DNA from: Azolla caroliniana
Taxonomy: Eukaryota > Polypodiophyta
Reading direction: 5' to 3'
Length of the DNA: 64,000 nt
NCBI GenBank assembly: GCA_043228905.1
Contig: JBHGNT010000002.1
Location: 3,038,001-3,102,000 of the forward strand
The notes under the pieces are model-generated. The model saw only the letters and a program-made list of their open reading frames with translations. It searched no databases and was not told the DNA's origin. A program made the position numbers and the translations under genes. The first letter of the stretch is position 1; every line of letters starts with the position of its first letter. Positions 53,105 through 64,000 of this stretch are shown one piece after another.

Positions 53105-55766
53105 CCGAAATCGTAACCGGCCGGTAAGGGTTCGCCCTTCTTCAATTCGAGTCTTGCCGTCTCCCGTCTCACCGGTTCCCAATCCGCTCTTTCGTGTGAC
53201 CGGGTCCCGTTCAGCTACCACCACCATCCTTCTTACTCGATGTCACGTTGCCATGTCAGTTTGAACTGCCGGTGTGTCTGGATTGGTGTGAGGATCGCCG
53301 TAGGATCGCCCTTCTGCACTTCCTGCATTGTCAGTTCCTGTTTCCCGCGGCCACCATCCTTCACACTCGGGCTCACGTTGCTATATCGGCTCGAATTGCC
53401 GGTGTCTCCGGATTTATGTGAGGATGGCGGTAGGACCGGTCTTTGTTCCTCCTCTTTCCATCGGCCTTGTCGGAAGGTCCAACTGTGGTTTGTGGCCATC
53501 TCGCCGGCCTGATACCTCCTTGCCGCTCTGCCTTCGTCATCTGATCACATTCACTTGCCGCCACCAATCTCTCCTATAGGACTCACGCCGGCAATCGGGC
53601 CGACCGCCGAATCGGTGTGAGGATCTTCGTGGGACCTCTCCCTTTGTTATCAGTTTCCCGCCTTGCCGCTGCCATCGTTCCTTACTCTAGGTCTCACGCC
53701 GGCTCTCGAGCTGACTGTCGGAGTGTCTAGAACCGGTGTGTGTAAGGTCGCGGCAACACTGCTTGCCGTTTTCTCTTGCCGTAGTCCGACCTCTGTGTCG
53801 CCCTTTTTGGGTGGTCACGTTCACCTGCCACCACTGATATCTCCTATTGGACTCACACCGGCACTCGGGCTGACCGCCGGATCGGTATGAGGATCTCCGC
53901 AAACCGCCCATCCTTTCCCTTCGCCTTCGTCCCCTCGCCGCCACCGTTCATCACTCTAGGTCTCACGCCAGCTCTCAGGCCGACCGCCAGAGTCTCTAGA
54001 ACCGGTGTGAAGGATCCTCCTCAGGCCCTCTATATACTGGACTCTTATCTCGGGTCATCCTTCTCCACAAGTTGAGAGGGTGGCTTTCTCCACACCCTCT
54101 CCCATGGTACCAACGTACCGTGTCCCCCGGCCTCTTTGTAGGCCTACTCTCTCCTCTCTTCTGGATCGGTTATCCGGAAGTTTGGTCTGCCCGGTTCTCG
54201 TCCGGGTCCGTCCTTCATTCTCTGGATTGTCGGGCCCGTCCTCCTGCCGCCACCGTCAGTATCTTGGTCTTACGTCGGATCCATTGCTGACCGCCGGTTT
54301 CGTCCTATGCACGCGTCGTTGGCCCTCGCCTGGCCAAATCGTGCATCGTCGCTTCTCCGCATACTGGTGTCCTCCGCATCCGAGGAACACCCCGTAGTAG
54401 CTTGCTTGGCCACTTTCGTCTTGTGCTACTACCACTGGTTTGGAGCCTTCCGCTTGCCGTTGTCCCCTCACCCCCACCAGCTTGTTATCTCGGGTTTGTT
54501 ACGCCACGCCAGTCGTTGCCACTCCGGCAGAGCCGCTGAGATCTCCGAAGCGGGCATGGAGGATCCTTCTTCGGCCCTCGATCTTGTTTCCGGTCTCCAT
54601 CCCGCATAGTCAGTTTACGTGCACATGTGTTATTGTTCCCGGCACCTCCAGGTGCCGTCTTTCACCTTCCTTGTTCGGCACAGCTTGTGCCGAACACCAT
54701 TCCATAGTCGTGCTTCATTTTGGCCCTTGATGGCCACACACACATCTTCTAATCCGCTTTTGGGTGTACCCTTCCCGATCCGGCACACTACTCCTTAACC
54801 GGGAGTCCCCGACAGCTTGCCGGAAGATCACCCTTGCTGCGTCCCCGGCCCGCATGGCTTCCTTCATTTACGTAATGCCTTGGATGGTCGGTGCTTCTGC
54901 TGTTGCCGCCTTCGTCCCCTTGCCGCCACCCCATTACCCTCGGTCTCACCTCGCCACGTCGGCCGAACAACCGAGGTCTCCTACCGGGTGTGAAGGATCC
55001 TTCTCGGGCCTCCATTTTGTTGGGTCACCGACTCTCGTACCAAGCATGTCCGATCTTTGTCTCGCCGACTCTCCCGGTCGGGTCCATATCTGGTTCGTGG
55101 CCGCCTCGCTAGCCTCATACCTCTTTTTGCTCTACTTTCCGTCGTCCTATCACGTTCTCCTGTGCCACCATTCTTCCTATAGGGCTCACGCCGGGACTCG
55201 GGCCGACCGCCAGATCGGTGTGAGGATCTCCATAGGACCTCCCCCTTTCATAGTCGTTTGCCTTCGTCCCCTAGCCGCCACCGTTCGTCACTCTAGGTCT
55301 CACACCGGCTTTCGGGCCGACCGGCGGAGTCTCTAGAACTGGTGTGAAGGATCCTCCTCGGGCTCGTCGTATCTTCGACCCTTATCCTAGGCCACCGACC
55401 CTTTTAGTGGTGTCAGTGGATAGCATCCGCTCTGTGATCAACCAAGCCCCACCTGGGCTTGATTCTCCAATGTCCGGAGTTTCGGCTCCAATGTCAATCC
55501 CGCCGAACCCGTTCCGAACCCTTGATCACCTTCCTTTCGATTCCCGACCTTCGCCTGGTTGGTCTTTCTCCCCATGTAAACGAGGGCGGCTCATTCCGCA
55601 CCCTCTCCCGTATCGGCACCTTCATGCCGATTCTAGCCCTGGTCGAACAATCCACGACCGGATCACGGTCCATCCGAATTGGAGCGCCGCGCAGTTCGGT
55701 CCCCGGTTGGGTCATTTCTTGGTCTCTTCGTCAACCTCCTCGCGGGCCACATGGGCGTAAGGGCCT

Positions 55767-56588
55767 TGTTGGGAGATAGGTCCCTCCGGATGGGAAAGGA
55801 GTAGAACAGTGTTGATGAACAAACTCGGCCGAGGCCGAAACCGTATGACGAGTACCCGGCCACGGAGAGCCGGATGGTGCAGACCCGGTGAAGACTGGAT
55901 GAGGAGTACCCGGCTACGGAGAGCCGGATGGTGCAGACCCGGTGAAGACCGAATGAGGAGTACCCGGCTACGGAGAGCCGGATGGTGCAGACCTGGTGAG
56001 AACCGGATGAGGAGTACCCGGTTACGGAGAGCCGGATGGTGCAGACCCGGTGAGAACCGGATAAGGAGTACCCGGTTACGGAGAGCCAGATGGTGTAGAC
56101 CCGGTGAGGAATGCTCACCGGATGAAGAGACATATTCGTAAATATGTTTTTGAGAGTCCATCGGGGCTATATTTGGAAATAGCCGAAAATTCATATTAGT
56201 ATAAATATGACTTAGGGCAAACTTTTTTTGTTTACTGTGTGGTTATTGTTATTCTTGTTGGCGCAAGGAGAGAGAGAGCGCGGAACTGTGCACAGAGAGA
56301 GAGAGAGAGAGAGAGAAAGAGGTCGTTGCCTCTGTTGTAACCGCCGCCTGTGGCGAGGATCGTGAGCACGAGGTCGTTGCCTCCGTGAACTCACTGTTGT
56401 ACATTCTAGCATAGTGATAGTTTGCAGTCTGTGGGCTGCCGTGGTTTTTCCCTTAGTTTGGGTTTTCCACGTAAACATCCTGTGTACACTTCTCTTCTTT
56501 GTGTTGTTCATTATTTCCCATTTCTGTGTATGATTCTAAGCTCGGTTGTGGCTGAGCGTTGCATATAGGGAGCGTGCAGTTCCCGTCA
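55767..56588 (+). repeat. Solo LTR (copia-like) inside element F
   Basis: 822 bp, TGTTGGGAGAT...CCCGTCA, with flanks GGCCT (55762-55766) and GGCTT (56589-56593), a duplication with one transition. It has a TATA region (TAGTATAAATATGAC, about 56198) and a GTGGTTTTTCCC...TTTTCCACGTAAA segment that is frequent near the 3' end of plant copia LTRs. No internal sequence remains, as expected after LTR-LTR recombination. Confidence 0.6.
55854..56115. repeat. 54-bp tandem repeat within the solo LTR (about 5 units)
   Basis: Units beginning ACCCGGCTACGGAGAGCCGG start at 55854, 55908, 55962, 56016 and 56070; the last is incomplete and diverged. A multiple of three, it leaves open 18-residue repeats in several frames, which I take as incidental. 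Confidence 0.9.
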
Positions 56589-57155
56589 GGCTTGAATGCC
56601 GAGTTCACCGGAATTGGTCCCGAGGGGTCTTGTTCGTTCCGTCCTCGTATCGTCTCGCCAGTGATTCTCGGTCTTACGCCTCCGCCTTCCTCCTCTTGGG
56701 ACTCACGTGGGCACTCGGGCCCGGCTGCCATCGTCTCGGGAGAAAGTGTGGGAAGACGCGAAGAATCGCCCGTCCGTTTTATGCCCTTGTCTGTAGCCAC
56801 CGGCTGCTCATGGTCGGTGGTCGTCCCCTTACCAATCGCGCAAGCCCCGCCTGGGCTTGCTTCTCCAATGTCCGGAGTTTCGGGCTGACGTGCCCGAAAC
56901 CGCCGGTCCCAACGTTCCGATCCTGCGATCGGTATCTCGGCCTCGTCCTCGGCCGTTTTATCTCTGCTAGTCGAGAGGGCATTTTGTTCCGCACCCTCTT
57001 TCGTGGTACCGCCGTACTGATCTTTTGCCAACTTGTGGGGCAAGTCCGTCTCCTCAACGTCGGCTTGTGCCCTCGATCTTTCCTCTTCCTCGAGCATTGC
57101 CTCGAGAGCTGCATACACCTCTACAATCCTGGCTCCAAAGTCGAGCCTTGCCGAC

Positions 57156-57536
57156 TGTTGAGAATCAAGCTCAACTTGGTCTAGTGTGTGAACTCACCTT
57201 GAGAGTGAAGAGACACTCCAACGGTCAAGAGTCACCATTATGTCACCACTTTGTATTCTAGCATTTAGTATGAGTCATAGAATCATATTCTATGACACAT
57301 AACTTATGAGCTTTCACATTCCCCATGCTCCATGAGCCATGTAGTTAATGAAGAGAGAGGGTGACTACATAAAGCACCCTCCTCCCACCTTGTAAAATGT
57401 TGAGTCTTTCTCCTTTGTCAATATACTTTTACCTTGCGTATTCTCTGTGTTTCACTCTCTCTCCCTCTCTCTCTTACACACACACATAACTCACATCTCT
57501 TCCACTTCACAAGAATCCATCTCTTGATTCTTTACA
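57156..57536 (+). repeat. Copia-4 5' LTR
   Basis: TGTTGAGAATC...GATTCTTTACA, 381 bp. Confidence 0.95.
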
Positions 57537-57548
57537 TGGTATTAGAGC
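57537..57548 (+). other. Copia-4 primer binding site
   Basis: TGGTATTAGAGC, one transition from the initiator-Met type site kept intact in Copia-3, directly after the LTR. Confidence 0.88.
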
Positions 57549-57707
57549 GATTCGGTAGCTCGATCTAGCCCATTTGCCTCATCGTGATCGTGTGTTGTGC
57601 TCCACGACGACGACCAAGAACCGGCTCATCGCTATTGTAGGTTCGCTACATAGCTCGCATTCGAAGAGAGAAGAAGAAGAAGAAGAAGAAGAAGAAGAAT
57701 CGACATA

Positions 57708-60700
57708 ATGAATACTCAAATGGTTAGCGCTATCCCTACCGAGAAGTTGGATCGAAACAACTTCGCATCTTGGGAGTACAAGATGCACCAATAACTTGTC
57801 GGACAAGGCTATTAGAGCTGCATCAAAGGAGCGCATGAAGACCGACCCGCCGAAGTGGCTCCCGGATACGCAACATGGGAGCAAGCCGCAAGCCACATGA
57901 TGTATTGTTTGGCGACATGTGTTCACGACCATATGCTCGGTTACATTCGAGAAGCCAAGGCGCCGAAGGAAGTGTGGGAAAACCTACGAAAGATTTTCGC
58001 CGCCAACACGACCGCGAGGAACCTTCAACTCCGCCAAGAGTTGAACAACATTCAACAAAGGGATATGTCCATCATGACAGACACCTTGAAGATCAAGGAG
58101 CTTAGCGACTCGCTCGGCTCAATAAGCGTAAGTATAGATGATGATGAGATGGTGCAAATATGCCTTGGCGGCCTCGCACCACGGTTCGGCGCGATGCGAA
58201 CTGCCGTTCTAGCACGGGAGAAATCTCCCTCCTTCTTCGAGCTCCATTCAATGCTATTGGTCGAAGAAAACCACGTGCGTACAAGGAGCAATGAGTCGGA
58301 AGGCCACATGCTCTACACGCACTCTAATGGAGGAAGAGGACGCGGACGAGCGAGAGGCCGATTCGGCCAAGGACAAGGCAGACGAGGTCCGACCTACGAC
58401 AACAACTCCCAATTTCGGCCGCAAAACGGAGACCAACGAGGAACCTTCGCAAGAAGGGGGAGCTTCCACTCCGGCCCGAGCCGTCAAAACGCAACCGAAT
58501 GCGGATATTGCGGAAATCTCGGCCACCACGAAGAAGAGTGTAGAAAGAAGATGCGTGAATCGACTTCCACAAGCCGACAACTCACGAATTACGCACAGAA
58601 TTCCGACTACGAAGAGTATAGCGAAATGTATGGGAACAACTCTGACTACGAAGATTGTGGCGGAATGTATACACGCAACTCCGACTGTGGCGGAATGTTC
58701 ATGATGAAACATAGAGCAAACTCTATGTTGGCCTCTACCTCAACTAGTGCCCTCAATCCGGAGGACGTATGGTTTGTAGACTCCGGAGCCTCAAACCATA
58801 TGACATCCCATAAAGAATGGTTTCTCGAACTTCGAGAGCCGGAGCGACCCGGTTATGTCGAAACCGGAGATGACACTACGCACCCGATTCGGCACATCGG
58901 CAATGTCCCGTTCGGCGAAAGAGGTAAGCAAACATACATTAAAAATGTCTTGCATGTACCCACCATCACGAAGAATTTGGTCTTGGTTGGCCAAATGGTT
59001 GAGCTAGGGATGCAAGTACGATTCGACCAAGAAGGGTGCTTCATCGAAAAAGAAGGCCGAATCATCGCACGCGGAAGAAGAGAGGGCCGGATGTTCATTC
59101 TCGATTCGCACAAGATGAAATCCGCCATGTTCACGAAAATCACAAAAGTCGACTCCGACATAGAGCTATGGCATAAGCGAATCGGCCACATCAATCTCAA
59201 CAAACTCAAAGCAATGAAGTCGAAAGGAGTCGTCATCGGTCTCCCGACATTCAAAGAGAAGGAGATTGAAGGAGTATGCGAAGCGTGCCAATTCGGCAAG
59301 CAACACCGACACCCATTCCCGAAGGAGCGGAATGTGAGCAAAGGCGTACTCGACGTAATTCATTCCGATGTATGGGGTCCGGCCCAAACGGCGACATTCG
59401 GCGGATGCCGGTATTACGTGCTCTTCATCGACGACTTTTCTAGGCACACTTGGATCTACCCGATGCGGCAAAAGAGCGAAGTGTTTGGACACTTCCAAAA
59501 TTTCAAGAATGAAGTCGAGAAAGCCACGGGCCGACATGTACGATGCCTTCGATCGGATGGCGGCAAGGAGTAATTCTCGGATCATTTCACGGCGTATCTC
59601 CGAAAGGAAGGAATTCGGTGAGAATTCACTTGCTGACACACTCCACAACAAAACGAAGTAGCCGAGCGCAAAAATCAGCACATCCTCGAAGTAGCGCGGG
59701 CCATGATGAATGAGAAGCATATGCCCAAGTCATATTGGGCCAAAGCGGAAAATACGGCCGTCTACCTAATGAACCGGTGCACAACATCCGGCGTGCACGA
59801 GGTCACTCCGTACGAAAGCTTCTTCGGAAAGAAGTCGAACCTATCACATGTTCGGATATTTGGCTCCATTGCGTACGTGCACATCCCCGACGAGCAGCGT
59901 CAAAAGCTCGACCCGAAGTCGGAGAAATGTATCCTCGTAGGATACTCACTGGAGCAAAAGGGGTACAAGTGCTACAAACCCTCAACTCGAAAATCTCGGG
60001 TAAGTCGAGACGTCGTCTTTGACGAGTCCGCATCCTGGTACGCACCAGAGACAACTTCAACTCCGACCCCGCTCGACCCGGAATCCACCGAACAAGAGAT
60101 AGAGGATGAAGATCACCTTACACGCATGTTCGAAGAAAGTCCGATCACGATCCGACTGAGCGGACCACAAGAGCCTTTGAGCGATCAAAGCACATCATGG
60201 CCTAGCTCGAAGATGGACAAAGGCAAGGAGAAAATGGCGGAATATGAAGACGATCGCTTCGACGACGATGAATTGACTCACTCACTCGACAGTGAGTTCA
60301 GCGGTTTCGAGGTACCAATCGGAGCCAAGAAAGCCCTCATCTCTGCAAATGAAAAGCTTCGCCGATCCACTCGTGAAAAGAACCCCGTAAGCCGATTCGG
60401 CTACAACGATTACATGGCGTACCATTACGCCTTTATGATGAAGCTAGCGACAGTACGGGAGCCGGAAACCTTTTCGGAAGCCGCGAAGGACGCGCGATGG
60501 ATCGAAGCAATGAACGAGGAGATGCAGGCACTACAGAAGAACGAGACGTGGGATCTCGTTTCCACCTCACCACACAAAAAGGTGATCGGATGCAGATGGA
60601 TCTACAAGGTGAAGTATAATGCCGATGGCTCCGTAAACCGCTACAAAGTACGACTCGTAGCGAAAGGATACGCTCAGACGCATGGCGTCGACTACGAAGA

Positions 60701-62027
60701 GACCTTTGCCCCGGTGGCGAAGATGACGACGGTACAAACCGTAATTGCGATTGCCGCGGCGAAAGGGTGGCACCTCCATCAAATGGACATCAAGAACGTC
60801 TTTCTACAAGGCGAATTAGAAGAGGAGGTGTACATGATCCAACCACCCGGCTTTAACTCGAGCACTCATCCAAAAGCCGTATGCCGACTCAAGAAGCCAC
60901 TCGACGGCCTCAAGCAAGCATCGCGTGCTTGGCATTCGAAGATAATGTAATATCTTCATCAAATCGGCTTCTGTATGTCAAAATTGGACAACTCCCTCTA
61001 CATACGAAGCGATTCCGGAAGTCCGATCGTCATCATCTTATATGTGGATGACCTAGTCATTGGAGGTGAGCATCTCGTCGAAATCACTAAGGTCAAATCC
61101 CTCCTTTTCGACAAGTTCGAGATGACGGACATGAAGGAGCTCCACTACTTCCTCGGCATCGAGGTAATTCGGACTCCAGCCGGAATCATGATCTCTCAAC
61201 GGCACTACATCCTCAACTTGTTATACAAGTTCGGGATGGCAGAGTGCAAATCCGTGGCAACCCCGCTCGATCGCAATCTCAAACTAGATGCGAACTCCGG
61301 CACCAAAGCGTGTGAGCCGACTCAGTATCAGCAACTCCTCGGGAGTCTCATCTACCTCATGATCACACGACCCGATCTCAGTTATCCAGTCGGTCTCCTT
61401 AGCCAATTCATGCAAACACCGTGTGATACTCACTTGGATTGCGCTAAGCGAGTTCTACGCTACGTGAGCGGCACAATGGATTGTGGCATCCTCTACAAGA
61501 CCGCGATGCCGATACGACTCGAGGGGTACACAGACGCCGATTGGGCCGGCTACAAAGCTGATAGAAGATCAACCTCCAGATTTATTTTCTCCCTCGGCAG
61601 TGGAGCAATATCCTGGAGTAGCAAGAAGCAGGCTACCGTCGCTCATTCGAGTACGGAGGTGGAATACAGGGGCGCAACCATAGCTGCGTGTGAAGCCGTA
61701 TGGCTCAAGAGGATTTTGAAGGATTTGGGCGTACCCATCAAGGATCTGACTTCCCTTTACTGCGACAACATGAGTAGTATCTATCTGGCTCAGAACCCGG
61801 TGTTCCATGCGCGGACAAAGCACATCGAAGTGCACTATCACTTCATTCGAGAGCGTGTTCTAGCTGGCGATGTCGACCTACAACACATTAGCACCAATAT
61901 TCAAACGGCTGACATCTTCACTAAAGCCTTAGGAGCCGACAAGCTATGGCAATTCATGACCGATCTCGGATTGACGATCCCTGACCTGCCAAGCTTGAGG
62001 GGGAGTACTGAAGACACTACGCAATAA
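57708..62027 (+). pseudogene. gag-pol: Copia-4 gag-pol, single frame with about seven stops
   Basis: From ATG 57708 one frame holds the whole polyprotein: Gag, knuckle CGYCGNLGHHEEEC (58500), protease FVDSGASNHMTSH, pre-integrase, integrase, RT with KMTTVQTVIAIAAAKGWHLHQMDIKNVFLQG and YVDDLVIG (about 61040), and RNase H with GYTDADWAG and TEVEYRGATIAA. In-frame stops: 57792 (TAA, Tyr in Copia-3), 57813 (TAG, Trp in Copia-3), 59571 (TAA, Tyr in Copia-3), two TGA near 59620-59640 (CGA sites), and 60948 (TAA); the integrase also has GGA to GAA (Gly to Glu) just before the catalytic Glu. No frameshift separates the parts. Confidence 0.9.
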
Positions 62028-62238
62028 CGCGTGGATTCCGCAACCACGCAACAAAGCCGCGAAGAAAGATGCAAGCCGAAGCACAGACTTCGTAACTATG
62101 CACAACGCAAGCTGGAGCACGGATTTCGCAACTCCGCATACATGCGAGTCGACACGAGTTGACGCGGACTCTAGAACGTGAGTTAAAGCGGATTTCGGAT
62201 ACAGTCTAAAACCAACCCGACTTGAGCTTGAGGGGGTG

Positions 62239-62619
62239 TGTTGAGAATCAAGCTCAACTTGGTCTAGTGTGTGAACTCACCTTGAGAGTGAAGAGACACT
62301 CCAACGGTCAAGAGTCACCATTATGTCACCACTTTGTATTCTAGCATTTAGTATGAGTCATAGAATCATATTCTATGACACATAACTTATGAGCTTTCAC
62401 ATTCCCCTTGCTCCATGAGCCTTGTAGTTAATGAAGAGAGAGGGTGACTACATAAAGCACCCTCCTCCCACCTTGTAAAATGTTGAGTCTTTCTCCTTTG
62501 TCAATATACTTTTACCTTGCGTATTCTCTGTGTTTCACTCTCTCTCCCTCTCTCTCTTACACACACACATAACTCACATCTCTTCCACTTCACAAGAATC
62601 CATCTCTTGATTCTTTACA
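62239..62619 (+). repeat. Copia-4 3' LTR
   Basis: 381 bp, preceded by the polypurine run GCTTGAGGGGGTG. It differs from the 5' LTR by A/T changes at two sites in the CCATGCTCC...CCATGTAG segment. Confidence 0.95.
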
Positions 62620-62624
62620 CCGAC

Positions 62625-63307
62625 TCTCTTTGCCGTTCGGCCTCTTCCCGCTGTGATGGCACGCCGCCGTGCGCCTTCCTCCTAGCCTTCTCGGCTCGCT
62701 CGTCATCCAGCCGTTGGCATACCCTTCCGAATTTCGACTAGTCCTCCATAAGGCCATTTGCTCTGTCCTCGTCTTCGAGCTCAATCCCGATGGCCTCCCG
62801 TTCCGCTCGGTCGATCGACTTAACGAACAACAGGACTTTGTCTGCCCCCACCAAACCTTGTTCCTGCTCCGGGAGCCGAGCAAGCCGTCGTTGGAACTCT
62901 CGGAACGCCTTCGTTGCGCCCTGGTGGGTCTTCGCCAATGCAACCCACTTGTCGAAGCCGCGTCGTCCCCGGCTCTTCCGACGTCCTCCATATGCCTACA
63001 GGTGCGCCTCTTCGAAGGCCTCCCACGAACTATGACCTTCTCGTAGCTCCTTCACTTTTGCGTGCATACGAACGACGAAGACCCGACAGAAGAACTCTAG
63101 CCTCAACGCCTCGTCTACGTCTCGCTCCTCCATTTCCGCGTTGTAGGCTTCCAAGTAGAATGGGACTTTGTCCCCATTGAAACGACCGACTCTTTCGACC
63201 ACTCATTGAACAGCTCGTTGCGCCGCCTCGCTTCTTGTTGTTGCTCGACCAAACTCCCTCACCGCTTAGACAAAAAGTTGTGCGATGTCGTCTTCTTCCA
63301 ACTCCAT
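62625..63307 (-). pseudogene. gag: Element F gag
   Basis: ATG 63307 (MELEEDD...) followed by stops, then RVGRFNGDKVPFYLEAYNAEMEERDVDEALRLEFFCRVFVVRMHAKVKELREG and FREFQRRLARLPEQEQGLVGADKVLLFVKSID. It is related to the gag of E and Gypsy-1. Several stops and a frameshift break it. It is cut by Copia-4 at 62624 and its linker resumes at 57150. Confidence 0.78.
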
Positions 63308-63322
63308 TCTCCCTTGCCACCT

Positions 63323-63340
63323 ATCACATCGGGTTCACCA
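63323..63340 (-). other. Element F primer binding site
   Basis: Reverse complement TGGTGAACCCGATGTGAT: the family site with two changes, four bases from the LTR. Confidence 0.75.
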
Positions 63341-63344
63341 AATA

Positions 63345-64000
63345 TGTCGCGTTGTTACGCGTGTGTTGGTAGAAAGGGCGGGACCACGGGGGTCTCGGAC
63401 GAGGGAGAAAAGGGATGCCAAGAAAACCGACTCTGGACACGTTCCAGAGGCTACCGAACACGAGAGAGAGAGAGAGTGAGAGCTTGTGCGCAACACCGAC
63501 TCCAATGTACAAAAATAAAGGGGGTAGAAAAACTCGGCACCATCAGAGATGCGGGTGTGCACAACCAAACATATATATATATATTACAAGAAGAAGATAC
63601 AACCCTGGCTTCGAGTCGGACCTAGGAAGCTCAGGACACAATAGTTGTCTACTGCCAAGCCGTCTGTCGGGGAGCTCTCGGGCTTGTTGTGCCGAGCGAG
63701 GTCTTGCGCAGGAGACAGGGCCGAAACAGAACTGCTAGATGCCAGGACTTGCTCACCCCAAAATGACGAAGAAGAAGCAGAACTAGATGAAACCCTAGGC
63801 AAGAGAAAATAAAGAAAACAAGAAACTAACTTACTTCGAACCTAACGGTATACCCTCCTAACTCAAAATGGGCAACCCCTCTCTACAAGGGACCCTCGCT
63901 TCCTTTTATAGAGCAAGGAGAGGAATGCGTTACAATGTGGGATAAATCCCGACTTACATGGGATTCTCTGTCCCGACTTAACTCCTATTTATTCACATGT
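63345..64000 (-). repeat. Element F 5' LTR (continues past the window)
   Basis: Matches the F 3' LTR (51126 onward) to the last base of the window, with a much shorter TA tract at 63571-63585. Confidence 0.88.

Larger units (their letters stand above)
51894..57155 (-). other. Element F internal: repetitive gag linker, no pol
   Basis: Minus-strand frames are short and broken. They share modules with each other and with element E, such as the DNA motif GGTCTCACGCCGGC...CGGGCCGACCGCCGG...GTCTCTAGAACCGGTGTG near 53580, 53700, 53850, 53960, 55190 and 55290. The 57118-56589 segment is the longest open piece (acidic, with QPETPDIGEASPGGA). The family polypurine tract is at about 51894-51910. Confidence 0.65.
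57156..62619 (+). mobile_element. Copia-4: young copia element with perfect TSD and dead gag-pol
   Basis: Two 381-bp LTRs differing at about two sites, with duplication CCGAC at 57151-57155 and 62620-62624. PBS, gag-pol and polypurine tract are all present. It is the same family as Copia-3. Despite the near-identical LTRs its reading frame carries about seven stops. Confidence 0.95.
51126..64000 (-). mobile_element. Element F: large gag-only gypsy derivative, runs off the window
   Basis: 3' LTR 51126-51893 and 5' LTR 63345 to beyond 64000, both minus strand, with PBS and gag next to the 5' LTR. Excluding Copia-4 and the solo LTR, the internal region is about 5 kb of gag plus a tandemly repeated linker with no visible pol. 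The left flank is GCGT. Confidence 0.8.

Noticed and set aside
55854-56115. Evenly spaced repeats resembling a CRISPR array
   Set aside because: The 54-bp units are contiguous with no variable spacers and there are no cas genes; this is a minisatellite in a plant LTR.

Overview
This is plant nuclear DNA made almost entirely of nested LTR retrotransposons. Evidence: Ty1/copia elements with TGGTATCAGAGC-type (initiator-Met) primer sites, a chromodomain Ty3/gypsy element, several GC-rich gypsy elements of an unusual type, and a broken DUF4283/zinc-knuckle gene of the kind seen in land plants. No intact host gene, rRNA, tRNA or CRISPR array was found. I cannot name the species. Names such as Copia-1 or Gypsy-2 are local labels.

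Layout. 1-3373 is AT-rich DNA with no convincing gene. A DUF4283/CCHC pseudogene (2928-9637, possibly on to 10345) is split by Copia-1 (3379-8782), a complete copia element with TSD GGGGC and an intact 1334-codon gag-pol frame. Copia-2 (minus, 10346 to about 42890) is split by Copia-3 (minus, 10828-35231), whose two ends still carry the perfect TSD CTTCA 24.4 kb apart. Inside Copia-3 lie Gypsy-1a (+, 11442-18573), Gypsy-1b (minus, 18747-25507) and Gypsy-2 (+, 25818-33061). A 100-N assembly gap lies at 18330-18429. A decayed chromovirus (37670-41890) sits in the Copia-2 integrase region. From about 42.9 kb to the end there are minus-strand relatives of Gypsy-1: a broken Gypsy-3 and three elements (X, E, F) in which no pol is visible, with gag and a long repetitive linker identified in E and F. 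F is interrupted by a solo LTR (55767-56588) and by the young Copia-4 (57156-62619, TSD CCGAC).

The most interesting system is the Gypsy-1/Gypsy-2 family. ORF1 encodes Gag plus protease. ORF2 encodes RT, RNase H and integrase and lies in the -1 frame. In all three copies ORF1 ends at G GAT TTT followed directly by a stop codon, and the -1 frame is open from there into pol. Six nucleotides downstream is a conserved two-stem arrangement that can form an H-type pseudoknot. This reads as a programmed -1 frameshift cassette with the same slippery heptamer as dianthoviruses. The family also has a DHG protease motif, an LDDIPxKG reverse transcriptase motif and a DD34E integrase, which resemble basidiomycete gypsy elements as I remember them. 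It has an unassigned primer site shared by all members where it can be seen, and apparent 4-bp target duplications with CG at the centre.
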